Positions 1 through 10,582 of a stretch of DNA of 64,000 nucleotides are shown here, in pieces. The translations under genes and the position numbers were made by a program. Under the pieces are notes generated by a model. It did no database searches and had not been told where the DNA came from. It saw only the letters and a program-made list of their open reading frames with translations. Location: assembly GCF_001426585.1 (NCBI RefSeq), contig NZ_LMEI01000012.1, forward strand, positions 178,962-242,961, in the 5' to 3' direction. This DNA is from Streptomyces sp. Root431. GTDB taxonomy: Bacteria; Actinomycetota; Actinomycetes; Streptomycetales; Streptomycetaceae. The first letter of the stretch is position 1; every line of letters starts with the position of its first letter.

Positions 1-246
1 ACCCCGCTGACGCTTCCCGGAAGATTCCCGTACGTCCGCTCCTGAGAAGGAGCGACGAGTACTGTGGGACTCGCTTCCGGTCCTCCCGACGGGAGGCGCG
101 CAGCATCGGCACTCAACCGAGCAACCCCGACAGTCTGCCATACGGGACCTTCCGGCCGCCAATCGGGGGCGAAGACTGTACCCCACGTCACGTACGGGCA
201 ACCGTCGGGGCGCACCCACGGCCCCACGAGTCCCGTTCCGCCCCTC
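1..246. other. gene-free window edge
   Basis: I see no convincing coding region or hairpin here. The long plus-strand reading frame that begins in this stretch continues antisense through the sigma factor gene and has no recognisable protein content, so it is a high-GC shadow. The stretch lies downstream of the minus-strand sigma gene and may hold the promoter side of a gene outside the window. Confidence 0.5.
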
Positions 247-1485
247 TCATCCCAACCGGCGTGCCCGTTCCGTCAGATGGCGGCGCTCCGGAGCGCTCGT
301 CGCGTGACGGGCCGCCTCGCGGTAGGCGGCGGACGCGTTCTCCTCGTCGCCGAGGAGTTCGAGGAGGTGCGCGCGGGTGGCGAGGAGCCGGTGGTGGTGG
401 GCGAGGCGCTTGTCCTGCGCCAGGCCGGCGAGGAGCTCGAGACCCGCTTCCGGGCCGTGGACCATCGCGACCGCGACCGCGCGGTTGAGCGTGATCACCG
501 GGTTGTCCCCGGTCTGCTCCAGGAGCTCGTACAGGGCGAGGATCTGCGGCCAGTCCGTCTCCCCCGCGGACTCGGCCTCGTCGTGCACGGCCGCGATCGC
601 CGCCTGGAGCTGGTACGGGCCGACCCGCCCCTTCGGCAGCGTCCGGCTGATCAGCTCGACGCCCTCGGAGATCAGCCGGCCGTCCCAGCGGCCCCTGTCC
701 TGCTCCGCGAGCGGCACCAGCTCGCCGTGCGGGCCCGTGCGGGCGGGGCGGCGGGCGTCGGTGAGCAGCATGAGCGCGAGGAGGCCCGCGGTCTCGGTGT
801 CCTCGGGGACGAGCCGGTGCAGGAGCCGGGCGAGCCGGATCGCCTCCGTGGCCAGTTCGGGGACGGTGAGGTCGTCGCCGCCGCTGGCCGTGTAGCCCTC
901 GTTGAAGACGAGGTAGAGCACGTGCCGGACCTCGGCGAGGCGGGCGGCCCTGTCCTCCCCCGCGGGCACGGCGAACGAGCCGCCGGCCGCCTTGATCGTC
1001 TGCTTGGCCCGGCTGATCCGCTGCGCCATGGTCGACTCGGGGACGAGGAACGCGGCGGCGATCTGCCCGGTGGTGAGGCCGCCGACGGCGCGCAGGGTGA
1101 GCGCGATCCGACTGGGGGGCGACAGCTCCGGGTGGCAGCAGAGGAACAGCAGGGACAGGGAGTCGTCCTCGGCACCCTCGGGGGCGTCCGCCGCCCGGGC
1201 GACGAGCTCGGAGTCGGGGGTGGCGAGCGCGAGGGCGTCCTCGCGGCGCCGGCGCGCGGCCTCGCTCCGTACCAGGTCGATGTACCTGCGCTGGGCGACC
1301 GTGAGCAGCCAGGAGCGCGCGTTGTCGGGGGTCCCCTCCTCGGGCCACTGCCGCGCGGCGGCGATCAGCGCCTCCTGGACGGCGTCCTCGCAGAGGTCGA
1401 AGGTGCCGTACCGCCGGACGAGCGCGCCGAGGACCTGCGGCGCACACGTGCGCAGCAGGCCCTCGATCTCGTGGGTCCCGGTCAC
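247..1485 (-). CDS. ECF sigma factor, ECF42-like, with C-terminal helical-repeat domain
   Basis: 412 aa. The N-terminal half has sigma-70 region 2 (about residues 8-75, ending DLVRSEAARRRRED) and region 4 (about 105-160, with ESTMAQRISRAKQTIKAAG as the recognition helix). A long C-terminal domain of helical repeats follows (VFNEGY, LNRAVAVAMVHGPEAGL), which is typical of ECF42 sigma factors and absent from most ECFs. I chose GTG at 1485 because it overlaps the stop of the upstream DGPF gene (GTGA), so the two are translationally coupled. No anti-sigma factor is visible. In ECF42 the C-terminal extension and the DGPF partner are the known hallmarks; the signal and target genes cannot be inferred here. 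Confidence 0.9.
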   Translation of the reverse strand: MTGTHEIEGLLRTCAPQVLGALVRRYGTFDLCEDAVQEALIAAARQWPEEGTPDNARSWLLTVAQRRYIDLVRSEAARRRREDALALATPDSELVARAADAPEGAEDDSLSLLFLCCHPELSPPSRIALTLRAVGGLTTGQIAAAFLVPESTMAQRISRAKQTIKAAGGSFAVPAGEDRAARLAEVRHVLYLVFNEGYTASGGDDLTVPELATEAIRLARLLHRLVPEDTETAGLLALMLLTDARRPARTGPHGELVPLAEQDRGRWDGRLISEGVELISRTLPKGRVGPYQLQAAIAAVHDEAESAGETDWPQILALYELLEQTGDNPVITLNRAVAVAMVHGPEAGLELLAGLAQDKRLAHHHRLLATRAHLLELLGDEENASAAYREAARHATSAPERRHLTERARRLG

Positions 1486-1844
1486 ACGTCCGCCGCGGAC
1501 TCGTGCAGGATCGGCCAGAGCTCGACGGGGTCGGTGTCCGCGAAGGGCATGTCGGCGGCGATCTGCTGGGCGCGCTCCAGGCTCTCGCAGTCGAGCAGGT
1601 AGAAGCTGGCCAGGTATTCCTTGGTCTCCAGGTACGGCCCGTCGGTGACGACGGGGGCACCGGCCTCGCGGCGGACGAGCTGGGCGGCGGCCGCGTCGGC
1701 GAGTCCGTACGCGCCGATCAGCTCGCCGCTCTCCCGGTACTTCCGGTTGAAGGCCTCCTGCTTGGCGATCGCCTCGGGCCAGGCCTCGGCGGGGAAGGAG
1801 TCCCACTTGGCCTGGTTGCCGTAGATCATCGCGACGTACTTCAT
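1482..1844 (-). CDS. DGPF/YCII-related protein, partner of ECF42 sigma factor
   Basis: 120 aa, a single YCII-fold domain. It has the family signature [19 protein letters not shown] at about residues 67-85, where DGPY stands in for DGPF, and the characteristic N-terminus [10 protein letters not shown]. These small cytoplasmic proteins are almost always encoded beside ECF42 sigma factors and are usually targets of that sigma factor; their biochemical activity is unsettled. It is the first gene of a two-gene unit whose stop overlaps the sigma start. A GGGGAGG ribosome binding site sits about 10 nt before ATG 1844. Confidence 0.88.
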   Translation of the reverse strand: MKYVAMIYGNQAKWDSFPAEAWPEAIAKQEAFNRKYRESGELIGAYGLADAAAAQLVRREAGAPVVTDGPYLETKEYLASFYLLDCESLERAQQIAADMPFADTDPVELWPILHESAADV

Positions 1845-1976
1845 CTCGGGTGTCCTCCCCGTCCCGCGTGCCCCTGTGGCGCGCTGTCACCCATGGGTCG
1901 GAGCCGCCGGCGCGGTCTCGACATCGGACGACAGTATTTCCCGGAATCTTTCGAAGATCATGGAAACGGGAACGCG

Positions 1977-2010
1977 AGAAGGCCCCGCACCGTGAGGTGC
2001 GGGGCCTTCT
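1977..2010. terminator. tuf terminator
   Basis: A perfect 15-bp stem (AGAAGGCCCCGCACC and its complement) with a GTGA loop, directly downstream of the tuf stop codon. It is where transcription of the str operon should end. Confidence 0.85.
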
Positions 2011-2047
2011 CTATGGAGCTCGTGGAGCTACCGGGTCAGAACACCGA

Positions 2048-3241
<1,194 letters not shown>

Positions 3242-3307
3242 TGAATCCTCCTGCGGAGTGGTTCTGTACGCCTTGCTCATCGGCGCCAGGTGATCTTTGC
3301 TGGGATG

Positions 3308-3360
3308 CCAGTCGCCGGGGCCCGATCCTCGGGGTTCCGGGGTGAAACCCCGGCGACTGG
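3308..3360. promoter_or_regulatory. hairpin in the fusA-tuf spacer
   Basis: A perfect 13-bp inverted repeat (CCAGTCGCCGGGG / CCCCGGCGACTGG) enclosing a 27-nt loop that itself contains complementary GGGG/CCCC runs. It lies between fusA and tuf with no clear T-run. It may be a processing or attenuation site that uncouples tuf output from the rest of the operon. Confidence 0.6.
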
Positions 3361-3390
3361 TGTCAAGCCTAAAGCGTGAACTCGGGAGAG

Positions 3391-5520
<2,130 letters not shown>

Positions 5521-5559
5521 ATCGGCTCAGTCTTCTCTCGGTCTCGATGTGGGTTGCGA

Positions 5560-6030
5560 CTACCAGCGGTAGTGCGCGAAGGCCTTGTTGGACTCGGCCA
5601 TCTTGTGCGTGTCCTCACGCTTCTTGACCGAAGCGCCGAGGCCGTTCGAGGCGTCGAGCAGTTCGTTCAGGAGGCGCTCGGTCATGGTCTTCTCGCGGCG
5701 GGCGCGGGAGTAACCGACGAGCCAGCGCAGCGCGAGGGTGGAGGCGCGACCGGGCTTGACCTCGATCGGCACCTGGTAGGTGGCGCCACCGACACGGCGG
5801 GACTTGACCTCGAGGGACGGCTTGACGTTCTCGAGAGCGCGCTTCAGCGTGATGACCGGGTCCTGGCCGGTCTTCTCGCGAAGACCCTCCATGGCGCCGT
5901 ACACGATGCGCTCGGCGGTGGAACGCTTGCCGTCCAGCAGGATCTTGTTGATCAGCGAGGTGACAAGAGGAGAGCTGTAGACCGGGTCGATGATGACCGG
6001 GCGCTTCGGGGCGGGGCCCTTACGAGGCAT
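5560..6030 (-). CDS. rpsG: 30S ribosomal protein S7
   Basis: 156 aa, the standard bacterial S7 length, starting [18 protein letters not shown] and ending KAFAHYRW. S7 nucleates assembly of the 30S head by binding 16S rRNA. Its start lies 2 nt after the rpsL stop, so the two are tightly coupled in the str operon; in other bacteria S7 represses its own operon translationally. Confidence 0.98.
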   Translation of the reverse strand: MPRKGPAPKRPVIIDPVYSSPLVTSLINKILLDGKRSTAERIVYGAMEGLREKTGQDPVITLKRALENVKPSLEVKSRRVGGATYQVPIEVKPGRASTLALRWLVGYSRARREKTMTERLLNELLDASNGLGASVKKREDTHKMAESNKAFAHYRW

Positions 6031-6032
6031 TC

Positions 6033-6404
6033 TTACTTCTCCTTCTTGGCGCCGTAGCGGCTGCGAGCCTGCTTACGGTTCTTGACGCCCTGCGTGTCGA
6101 GGGAACCGCGGATGATCTTGTAGCGAACACCCGGCAGGTCCTTCACACGGCCACCACGCACGAGCACGATGGAGTGCTCCTGCAGGTTGTGACCCTCACC
6201 CGGGATGTAGGCCGTGACCTCGATGCCCGAGGTCAGACGCACACGCGCGACCTTACGGAGGGCCGAGTTCGGCTTCTTCGGGGTGGTCGTGAACACACGC
6301 GTGCAGACGCCACGACGCTGAGGGGAACCCTCAAGTGCGGGCGTCTTGTTCTTCTCGACCTTGTCCTGCCGGCCCTTACGGACCAGCTGCTGGATCGTAG
6401 GCAC
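6033..6404 (-). CDS. rpsL: 30S ribosomal protein S12
   Basis: 123 aa, full length. S12 lies at the decoding centre. The streptomycin-determining loops read [12 protein letters not shown] (Lys43) and [12 protein letters not shown] (Lys88), which are the wild-type, streptomycin-sensitive residues. It is the first gene of the str operon, preceded by a leader of about 190 nt and a promoter at 6599-6627. A plus-strand accessory island starts just upstream, so this gene marks one edge of the insertion between rpoC and rpsL. Confidence 0.98.
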   Translation of the reverse strand: MPTIQQLVRKGRQDKVEKNKTPALEGSPQRRGVCTRVFTTTPKKPNSALRKVARVRLTSGIEVTAYIPGEGHNLQEHSIVLVRGGRVKDLPGVRYKIIRGSLDTQGVKNRKQARSRYGAKKEK

Positions 6405-6598
6405 TACTTCTCCGGTTTCTGTGTGCCGTCGGTGAAACTAACCTGGAACACTCGCCGACCCACGCGGTCGGGTGTGTCGAATCTCGCGGACCTCCGCCGA
6501 AGGCGGAAAAGGCGCGGATCACGGTGGCCGTTTCGCGGACTCGCCGTGCGGCGGAAGACACGCACGCGAGCCCAGGCACACCCCAGGCACAAGGCATG

Positions 6599-6627
6599 AG
6601 CGTACCTATCGCATGGACTCCGGTCAA
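6599..6627 (-). promoter_or_regulatory. str operon promoter
   Basis: On the minus strand TTGACC (6627-6622) and TACGCT (6604-6599) are separated by 17 nt, a good match to the HrdB-type consensus. Transcription would start near 6592 and give an rpsL leader of about 190 nt. The 6405-6761 stretch between rpsL and the XRE gene has no gene; it holds this promoter and the leader. Confidence 0.7.
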
Positions 6628-6761
6628 AACAAATGGCCACGCGCGCGGAGCTCCGGGCACGCCGGGACGTGCCGGATCGGCCCCGGGAGTCGCCCCGGGG
6701 CCGTACGGAGAGGGGTCACCGGGAGGGACCCGGCGACCCGGAGCGTCGGACCGGCCGCGGG

Positions 6762-7211
6762 TCAGTCGCGCGCGGTGCGCCTCGCCTCGACGGCGGCGGC
6801 GTCGTCGGCGCCCTCCTCGTCGGGCTCCAGGAACTGGTTCACGACCTTGACGAAGACGCCCAGGCGCTCGTCGGGCACGCCGAGCCAGCGAGCGAAGTCC
6901 TCCATGGTCGGCTGCCAGTCGTTGGGCGGCAGCAGGTCCGCCGCGAGCGGCAGCTCCTCGGGGGTGACCCGGCCGGACCGGATCAGCATGTCCCGGACGG
7001 AGACCCCGAGGAGCGGGGCGATCCGGCGCATGGTCTCCAGGTCGGGCATGCTCTGGCGCTGCAGCAGGCGCGTCACGGCGGCGCGGTGCACGCCGGCCTC
7101 GTCCGCGATCCGGGACTTCCCGCCGCCGCGGGGGCTGTCGATGTCGTAACCGCGCGCTCTCATCAGGCCTTCGACCCAGCCCGCGAATTCGTCGAGCCCT
7201 TGACTGGTCAT
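6762..7211 (-). CDS. XRE-family transcriptional regulator of the tail island
   Basis: 149 aa. An N-terminal helix-turn-helix is visible at about residues 30-75 (KSRIADEAGVHRAAVTRLLQ then LETMRRIAPLLGVSVRDMLI), the Cro/CI-type arrangement in which the second helix contacts DNA. The C-terminal half is acidic, has no autoprotease (LexA/CI S24) motif, and may be for dimerisation. ATG 7211 follows AAGGGAG. It is transcribed divergently from the Wbl/zinc-ribbon/HTH cassette, and the 255-bp intergenic region carries several palindromes. I infer a local repressor or activator of the phage-tail genes; the target is not proven. Confidence 0.85.
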   Translation of the reverse strand: MTSQGLDEFAGWVEGLMRARGYDIDSPRGGGKSRIADEAGVHRAAVTRLLQRQSMPDLETMRRIAPLLGVSVRDMLIRSGRVTPEELPLAADLLPPNDWQPTMEDFARWLGVPDERLGVFVKVVNQFLEPDEEGADDAAAVEARRTARD

Positions 7212-7256
7212 GTGTGTACCGCTCCCTTATCTCCCCACCCTCCGGATTCCATACTT

Positions 7257-7300
7257 TAGCGTGCTTGCGCGCACAGAATTACGTGCTTTCGGGCACGCAA
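7257..7300. promoter_or_regulatory. paired GTGC-N6-GCAC palindromes (candidate operators A and B)
   Basis: Two related palindromes, GTGCTTGCGCGCAC (7261-7274) and GTGCTTTCGGGCAC (7283-7296), have start points 22 bp apart, that is, on the same helical face. The second extends to TTACGTGC...GCACGCAA. They sit 50-90 bp upstream of the XRE start and upstream of the Wbl-like gene, where an autoregulatory operator is expected. Confidence 0.5.
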
Positions 7301-7347
7301 TCGTGTCGAATCGATGAAGACCCAGCCAGGACATCCCCACAAGTTTG

Positions 7348-7365
7348 TTGCGCGCTCGCACGCAA
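7348..7365. promoter_or_regulatory. TTGCGCGC-TC-GCACGCAA palindrome (candidate operator C)
   Basis: An 18-bp near-perfect palindrome with arms TTGCGCGC and GCACGCAA around TC. The same motif recurs at 9708-9725 upstream of the first tail gene. It lies about 100 bp before the Wbl-like start, in the shared regulatory region. Confidence 0.5.
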
Positions 7366-7466
7366 CGTGTAAGGCTGCTCATCGCCGCACTCGCCGGCCC
7401 CCTGAGCCCCAGAAGCCCCACCGGCCCCATGGACGCCCCGGTGGCCCCGGACCGTGGAGAAACCTC

Positions 7467-7742
7467 TTGTTCCCGACCGACCCGTCCCCCTGGCAGGCCT
7501 CCGCCGCGTGCGCCGGCCTCTCCCCGTCCGTCGTCTTCGCCCGCCGGCCCAAGGACGCGGCCCCGGCGCTGCGCGCCTGCGCCGCCTGCCCCGTCCGCCG
7601 CGAGTGCGAGGCGGCCGTGGCCCCGGCCGAGAGCTACTTCGACGGCGTCTGCGCGGGCCGCCTGTGGCGCAACGGCCGCGCGGCGGACGCGCAGCGCGTC
7701 GCCAAGGCGGTCGCGATGGCGGGGAGCCGCCGCCGTGGCTGA
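7467..7742 (+). CDS. WhiB-like (Wbl) protein with variant glycine motif
   Basis: 91 aa. It has the four-cysteine iron-sulfur pattern of WhiB proteins: Cys15, Cys38, Cys41 and Cys47 (C-x22-C-x2-C-x5-C, RACAACPVRREC). The usual G-[VI]-W-G-G turn reads GVCAG (60-64), with Trp replaced by an additional Cys. It ends in a basic tail (GSRRRG), as Wbl proteins do. I chose TTG 7467 because GGAGA lies just upstream and it gives a normal Wbl length; ATG candidates further upstream add low-complexity sequence. Wbl proteins bind a 4Fe-4S cluster and the primary sigma factor to steer transcription, and several actinophages carry them. It starts a translationally coupled cassette (next gene overlaps by 8 nt). 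Confidence 0.75.
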   Translation: MFPTDPSPWQASAACAGLSPSVVFARRPKDAAPALRACAACPVRRECEAAVAPAESYFDGVCAGRLWRNGRAADAQRVAKAVAMAGSRRRG

Positions 7743-8499
7743 CCTCACCGACCACACCGCCCCCGCTGCCCCCACCGCCCACGCCGTCGAGCTCGTGGTG
7801 CGGGACATCGCCCTCTGGACCGCCTCCCTCGTACGGCAGTTCCCCGAGCTCTCCGAGGAGCTGGCGCCCGGCCGCCGCTCCCCCGCCGGGACCGCCCCCA
7901 CCGCCCCGCACCCCGGCCGCGACGAGCTGATCCGCGAGGAGCGGCGCGAGGCGCTGCTCCTCGAACAGCGTCACGGCCTCGCCGTCCCCGGGCACGGCGC
8001 CGCCCCGATCCGGCTCCACATCTCCGACGCCATCCGGGACATCACCGACGGCGTCGTGGAGCTGGAGGACGCGGTCTGCGCCCGGCTCGGCCTGCCGCGG
8101 CCCCGCCGCGCCGGGGTGATCGAGCGGCTGCGGCGGATCGTCGGACTGCTCGACGCCGTCGCCGCCCACCCGGTCCTCGCCCGGCACGTCCGGGACGAGA
8201 TCCGGCGGATGGCCCGCCGGTGCGCCAGGACGCTGGGCGACTCGGAGACGATCGTCCGGGTCTCGGGGCGCTGCCCGTGGTGCGACTCGGTGTCGCTGCG
8301 GGCGTTCCCGGACCGGCGGGCGGTGCTGTGCGTGAACCCGGCATGTGTGTGCACGGACACGGCGTGCGGCTGTCAGGACGACCCGGCGTACCGGCACCTG
8401 TGGCCGGAGAGCGCGTGGGGGGAGCTGACGGAGGCGTCGGGAACCCGTACCGAGGAGATCGAAGCGGCGATGGACGACACGAAGGAGACCTCATGCTGA
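7735..8499 (+). CDS. zinc-ribbon protein of unknown function in phage-type regulatory cassette
   Basis: 254 aa, not recognised as a named family. The N-terminal two thirds are helical (HAVELVVRDIALWTASLVRQF; ISDAIRDITDGVVELEDAVCARLG; RLRRIVGLLDAVAAHPVLARHV). The C-terminus is a cysteine-rich knuckle (RCPWCDSVSLRAF, then LCVNPACVCTDTACGCQDD) that probably binds zinc. GTG 7735 overlaps the Wbl stop and GGGGAG lies 10 nt before it; ATG of the next gene overlaps its own stop. Similar proteins beside Wbl and small HTH genes are common in Streptomyces phage-like clusters, so a regulatory or DNA-contacting role is inferred. Confidence 0.7.
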   Translation: MADLTDHTAPAAPTAHAVELVVRDIALWTASLVRQFPELSEELAPGRRSPAGTAPTAPHPGRDELIREERREALLLEQRHGLAVPGHGAAPIRLHISDAIRDITDGVVELEDAVCARLGLPRPRRAGVIERLRRIVGLLDAVAAHPVLARHVRDEIRRMARRCARTLGDSETIVRVSGRCPWCDSVSLRAFPDRRAVLCVNPACVCTDTACGCQDDPAYRHLWPESAWGELTEASGTRTEEIEAAMDDTKETSC

Positions 8500-8738
8500 G
8501 CTCGCCCGCGATGCCCTCGATGACCGGGCTGCCGGCACTGGGCGCACTGCCCGCGCTGATCCCCGGGCCGCTCGCCGCCGAGGAGGCCGGGGTCGCCCCC
8601 GCGACGATCCGCAAGTGGGTCCAGCTGGGTCACCTGCGGGCCGCGGGCAAGGCGGGCCGCGCCCAGCTCTTCCGCCTGGAGGACGTCTTCGCGGCGGAGC
8701 GGCTGGCCCGCCGCCGTACCCGTACGAGTACCGCCTGA
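8493..8738 (+). CDS. small helix-turn-helix protein (MerR/excisionase-like)
   Basis: 81 aa. Residues about 26-70 read as a winged HTH: LAAEEAGVAPATIRKWVQLG, then HLRAAGKAGRAQLFRLEDV, the pattern of MerR/Xis-type DNA-binding domains (a helix-turn-helix followed by a basic wing and a second helix). There is no effector domain. ATG 8493 is preceded by AAGGAG and overlaps the stop of the zinc-ribbon gene by 7 nt. Because no integrase is present in the window, a transcription factor or pathway-specific activator role is more likely than excision. Confidence 0.72.
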   Translation: MLSSPAMPSMTGLPALGALPALIPGPLAAEEAGVAPATIRKWVQLGHLRAAGKAGRAQLFRLEDVFAAERLARRRTRTSTA

Positions 8739-8750
8739 TCGTTCGTCATC

Positions 8751-8789
8751 GAAGCGCCCCGATTCCGGATCCCGGAGTCGGGGCGCTTC
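8751..8789. terminator. bidirectional terminator
   Basis: A stem of about 18 bp with one G-U pair (GAAGCGCCCCGA outer arm and its complement at 8778-8789, inner TCCGG/CCGGA) between the convergent HTH gene and ATP-grasp gene. Confidence 0.8.
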
Positions 8790-8798
8790 CGCGTGCCG

Positions 8799-9626
8799 TC
8801 ACTCCCTCAGGAAGGCGCGGAGGGAGTCGACCAGGGTGTCGGCGAAGCGCTCGCGGACCGGCTCGGGGAGGAGGTCGAGGGAGAGGTACGGGTTGAGGTC
8901 CTCCAGCTCGACGAGGAGCAGCCCGCCCTCCGGGGTGCGGCAGGCGTCGACGCGCTGGATGCCGTGGTCGAGGGTGTTCCAGTCGATGAAGCGGCGGGCG
9001 AAGGCGAGGTCCTCGGCGGTCGGTTCGTACGGCTCCAGGACCCAGCGGCGCTCGGGGTCGGGGGCGTGGAGCGCGTACTGGAAGAGGTCGTCGACGAAGT
9101 AGAAGGAGACCTCGTAGCGGAAGGGGATCCGCGGCTGGACGAGGAGCTCGCCGTACGCGAGGCCGGGGAGGTCCGCGGGCGCCACGAAGCGCAGGCCTAT
9201 GGAGTCGGCGCCGGCCTTGGGCTTGACCGCGTACTCCGCGGCGTCGGGCAGCCGGTGGAGGTCCTCGGGGCGGTCGGCGGTGGGGATGACGGGGTATCCG
9301 GCGGCGGTGAGGTCGAGCAGGTACTGCTTTCCGGCCATGTCGCCGCGGCCGTGGAGGGGGTTGTAGACGCGGGTGCCGAGGGCCAGGGCGCGCTCGCGGA
9401 AGGCCTCGTACTCCTTCTGGTAGGCGAGGACCGGGCCGCTGTTGCGGACGACGACGGCGTCGAAGCCCTCCATGAGGGCGGCGGCGTCGAGCGGGTGGCA
9501 GAGGGCGAGGTCGAAGTCGGCGCGCAGCCGGGCGGTGAGGTGGATGTCCTCGTCGCCGTAGCGCCGCCCCTTGGCCGGGTAGGTCAGGTCGGTCACGTAG
9601 AGCAGGCGGGGGCGGTCGGCGGGCAC
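8799..9626 (-). CDS. ATP-grasp (RimK/MvdD-like) ligase
   Basis: 275 aa. The C-terminal two thirds have ATP-grasp features: EYAVKPKAGADSIGLRFV (nucleotide-binding Lys), ELLVQPRIPFRYEVSFYFV, and the metal-binding end LVELEDLNPYLSLDLL (Glu and Asn). The N-terminal third has a Rossmann-like start (LLYVTDLTYPAKGRR). Such enzymes join an amino acid or peptide to a carboxylate using ATP; the substrate cannot be predicted. I chose GTG 9626 because GAGGGAG lies 6 nt before it; a TTG at 9656 would add ten residues with no ribosome site. It is transcribed against the tail genes and is the only enzyme of this type in the island, so it may act on the particle or may just be a passenger. Confidence 0.75.
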   Translation of the reverse strand: MPADRPRLLYVTDLTYPAKGRRYGDEDIHLTARLRADFDLALCHPLDAAALMEGFDAVVVRNSGPVLAYQKEYEAFRERALALGTRVYNPLHGRGDMAGKQYLLDLTAAGYPVIPTADRPEDLHRLPDAAEYAVKPKAGADSIGLRFVAPADLPGLAYGELLVQPRIPFRYEVSFYFVDDLFQYALHAPDPERRWVLEPYEPTAEDLAFARRFIDWNTLDHGIQRVDACRTPEGGLLLVELEDLNPYLSLDLLPEPVRERFADTLVDSLRAFLRE

Positions 9627-9961
9627 GGGCGGCTCCCTCGGTTCGGTGGCGGCCAACCTATCGAGCGGGTCGTTCCCGGACTCCGGGAGATCCCCTCACC
9701 GTTCTAGTTGCGTGCGCGCACGATCGCTGTCACAGTTGGTGCAGCGGCGGAGCTGCGCCCGCAGGACGGGACGCGGCTCCGCCGTCCGCCGTCCGGGCGC
9801 GCTGCCGCGCCCCGCCCCCCTCCCGCCGGAGCGCCCCGGACGGCAACCCGTCCCGCCCACTCGGTCGGGACACCGTCCGCCCGAGTGGCTGGCACCCGGT
9901 CCGCCCGCCCCGGGCGGCACACCCGTCCCGCTGTCCCTCCCCTCTCCCGAGGAGAACCGTC
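9627..9961 (+). promoter_or_regulatory. control region upstream of the tail operon
   Basis: 335 bp without a gene. It holds palindrome D (9708-9725) and a long GC-rich untranslated region. An 8-bp inverted repeat (CCACTCGG 9857-9864 / CCGAGTGG 9881-9888) lies within that region. GAGGAG sits just before the first tail ATG. I could not place -10/-35 boxes with confidence. Confidence 0.5.
9708..9725. promoter_or_regulatory. TTGCGTGC-GC-GCACGATC palindrome (candidate operator D)
   Basis: It contains the perfect 12-bp palindrome CGTGCGCGCACG (9711-9722) inside an 18-bp motif like that at 7348-7365. Its position about 240 bp before the first structural gene makes it a candidate binding site for an island regulator (XRE, Wbl or small HTH). 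Confidence 0.5.
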
Positions 9962-10372
9962 ATGACCACTCCCCCGAGTGCTTTCCCGGACGTCGAGAAG
10001 CTGGTCGTCGACGTCCTCAAGGCCGACCCCGCCCTGGCCGGCGCCACGATCGCGGTCAACGCGCCCGCCGGCTTCGACGGCACGACGAGCGCCGTCCTGG
10101 TGAACCGCCGCGGCGGCGCCTGGATCGGCGACCAGCACGTCGACATGCCGCTGATCGAGTTCGAGGTGTACGGGCCGAGCAAGACCGCCGCCCACGTCCT
10201 CGCCAACGCGGCCCGGCGGTGCCTGCTCGCCACCATCGGCAAGCGCATCGGCGCCAACAACGTCGTCCACGACGTGGAGGAGCAGGACGGGCCGCGCTGG
10301 CTGCCCGACTACCTCTACCGGGGCGCCAACCGCTACCTCTGCGTGATCCGCCTCTCCCTGAGCGTCTTCTAG
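9962..10372 (+). CDS. tail terminator-like protein
   Basis: 136 aa. Size, position directly before the tube gene, and the alpha/beta pattern (FPDVEKLVVDVLKADPAL at the N-terminus; VHDVEEQDGPRWLPDY near the end) fit siphophage tail-terminator or tail-completion proteins, which form a ring capping the tube and normally dock the head. I recognise this from position and general shape rather than from a strong signature. ATG 9962 follows GAGGAG. It is the first gene of the structural cluster; no head-completion, portal or capsid gene precedes it. Confidence 0.6.
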   Translation: MTTPPSAFPDVEKLVVDVLKADPALAGATIAVNAPAGFDGTTSAVLVNRRGGAWIGDQHVDMPLIEFEVYGPSKTAAHVLANAARRCLLATIGKRIGANNVVHDVEEQDGPRWLPDYLYRGANRYLCVIRLSLSVF

Positions 10373-10486
10373 CCGCTCCCCGAGCGTCCTCCCGGCACTC
10401 CCCGAGCGTCGTCCCGGCGCTCCCCCGGGCGTCCCCCCGAGCCGCTCCGGCTCCCCGACGGGCGACGGACGCCCGCCCCACAGACC

Positions 10487-10510
10487 AGGCCTCGCCGACC
10501 GGCGGGGCCT
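10487..10510 (+). terminator. hairpin between tail terminator and tube genes
   Basis: AGGCCTCGCCG (10487-10497) can pair with CGGCGGGGCCT (10500-10510) with one G-U pair, followed by TTG. It probably reduces or processes transcripts ahead of the tube gene. Directly upstream (10376-10440) are degenerate direct repeats of CTCCCCGAGCGTC. Confidence 0.55.
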
Positions 10511-10582
10511 TTGCCGTACCCGGACCGGATGTCCGGGGACGGTCGCCCTCTCAACCCGAGCAACCCAAGGAGAAACACCACC

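Noticed and set aside
6405-6640. A 78-residue minus-strand open frame upstream of rpsL
   Set aside because: It covers the str promoter and leader, has no ribosome site and no family resemblance; a promoter inside it is more convincing.
8493-8738. Excisionase
   Set aside because: The fold would allow it, but with no integrase or att site in the window a transcription regulator is the simpler reading.
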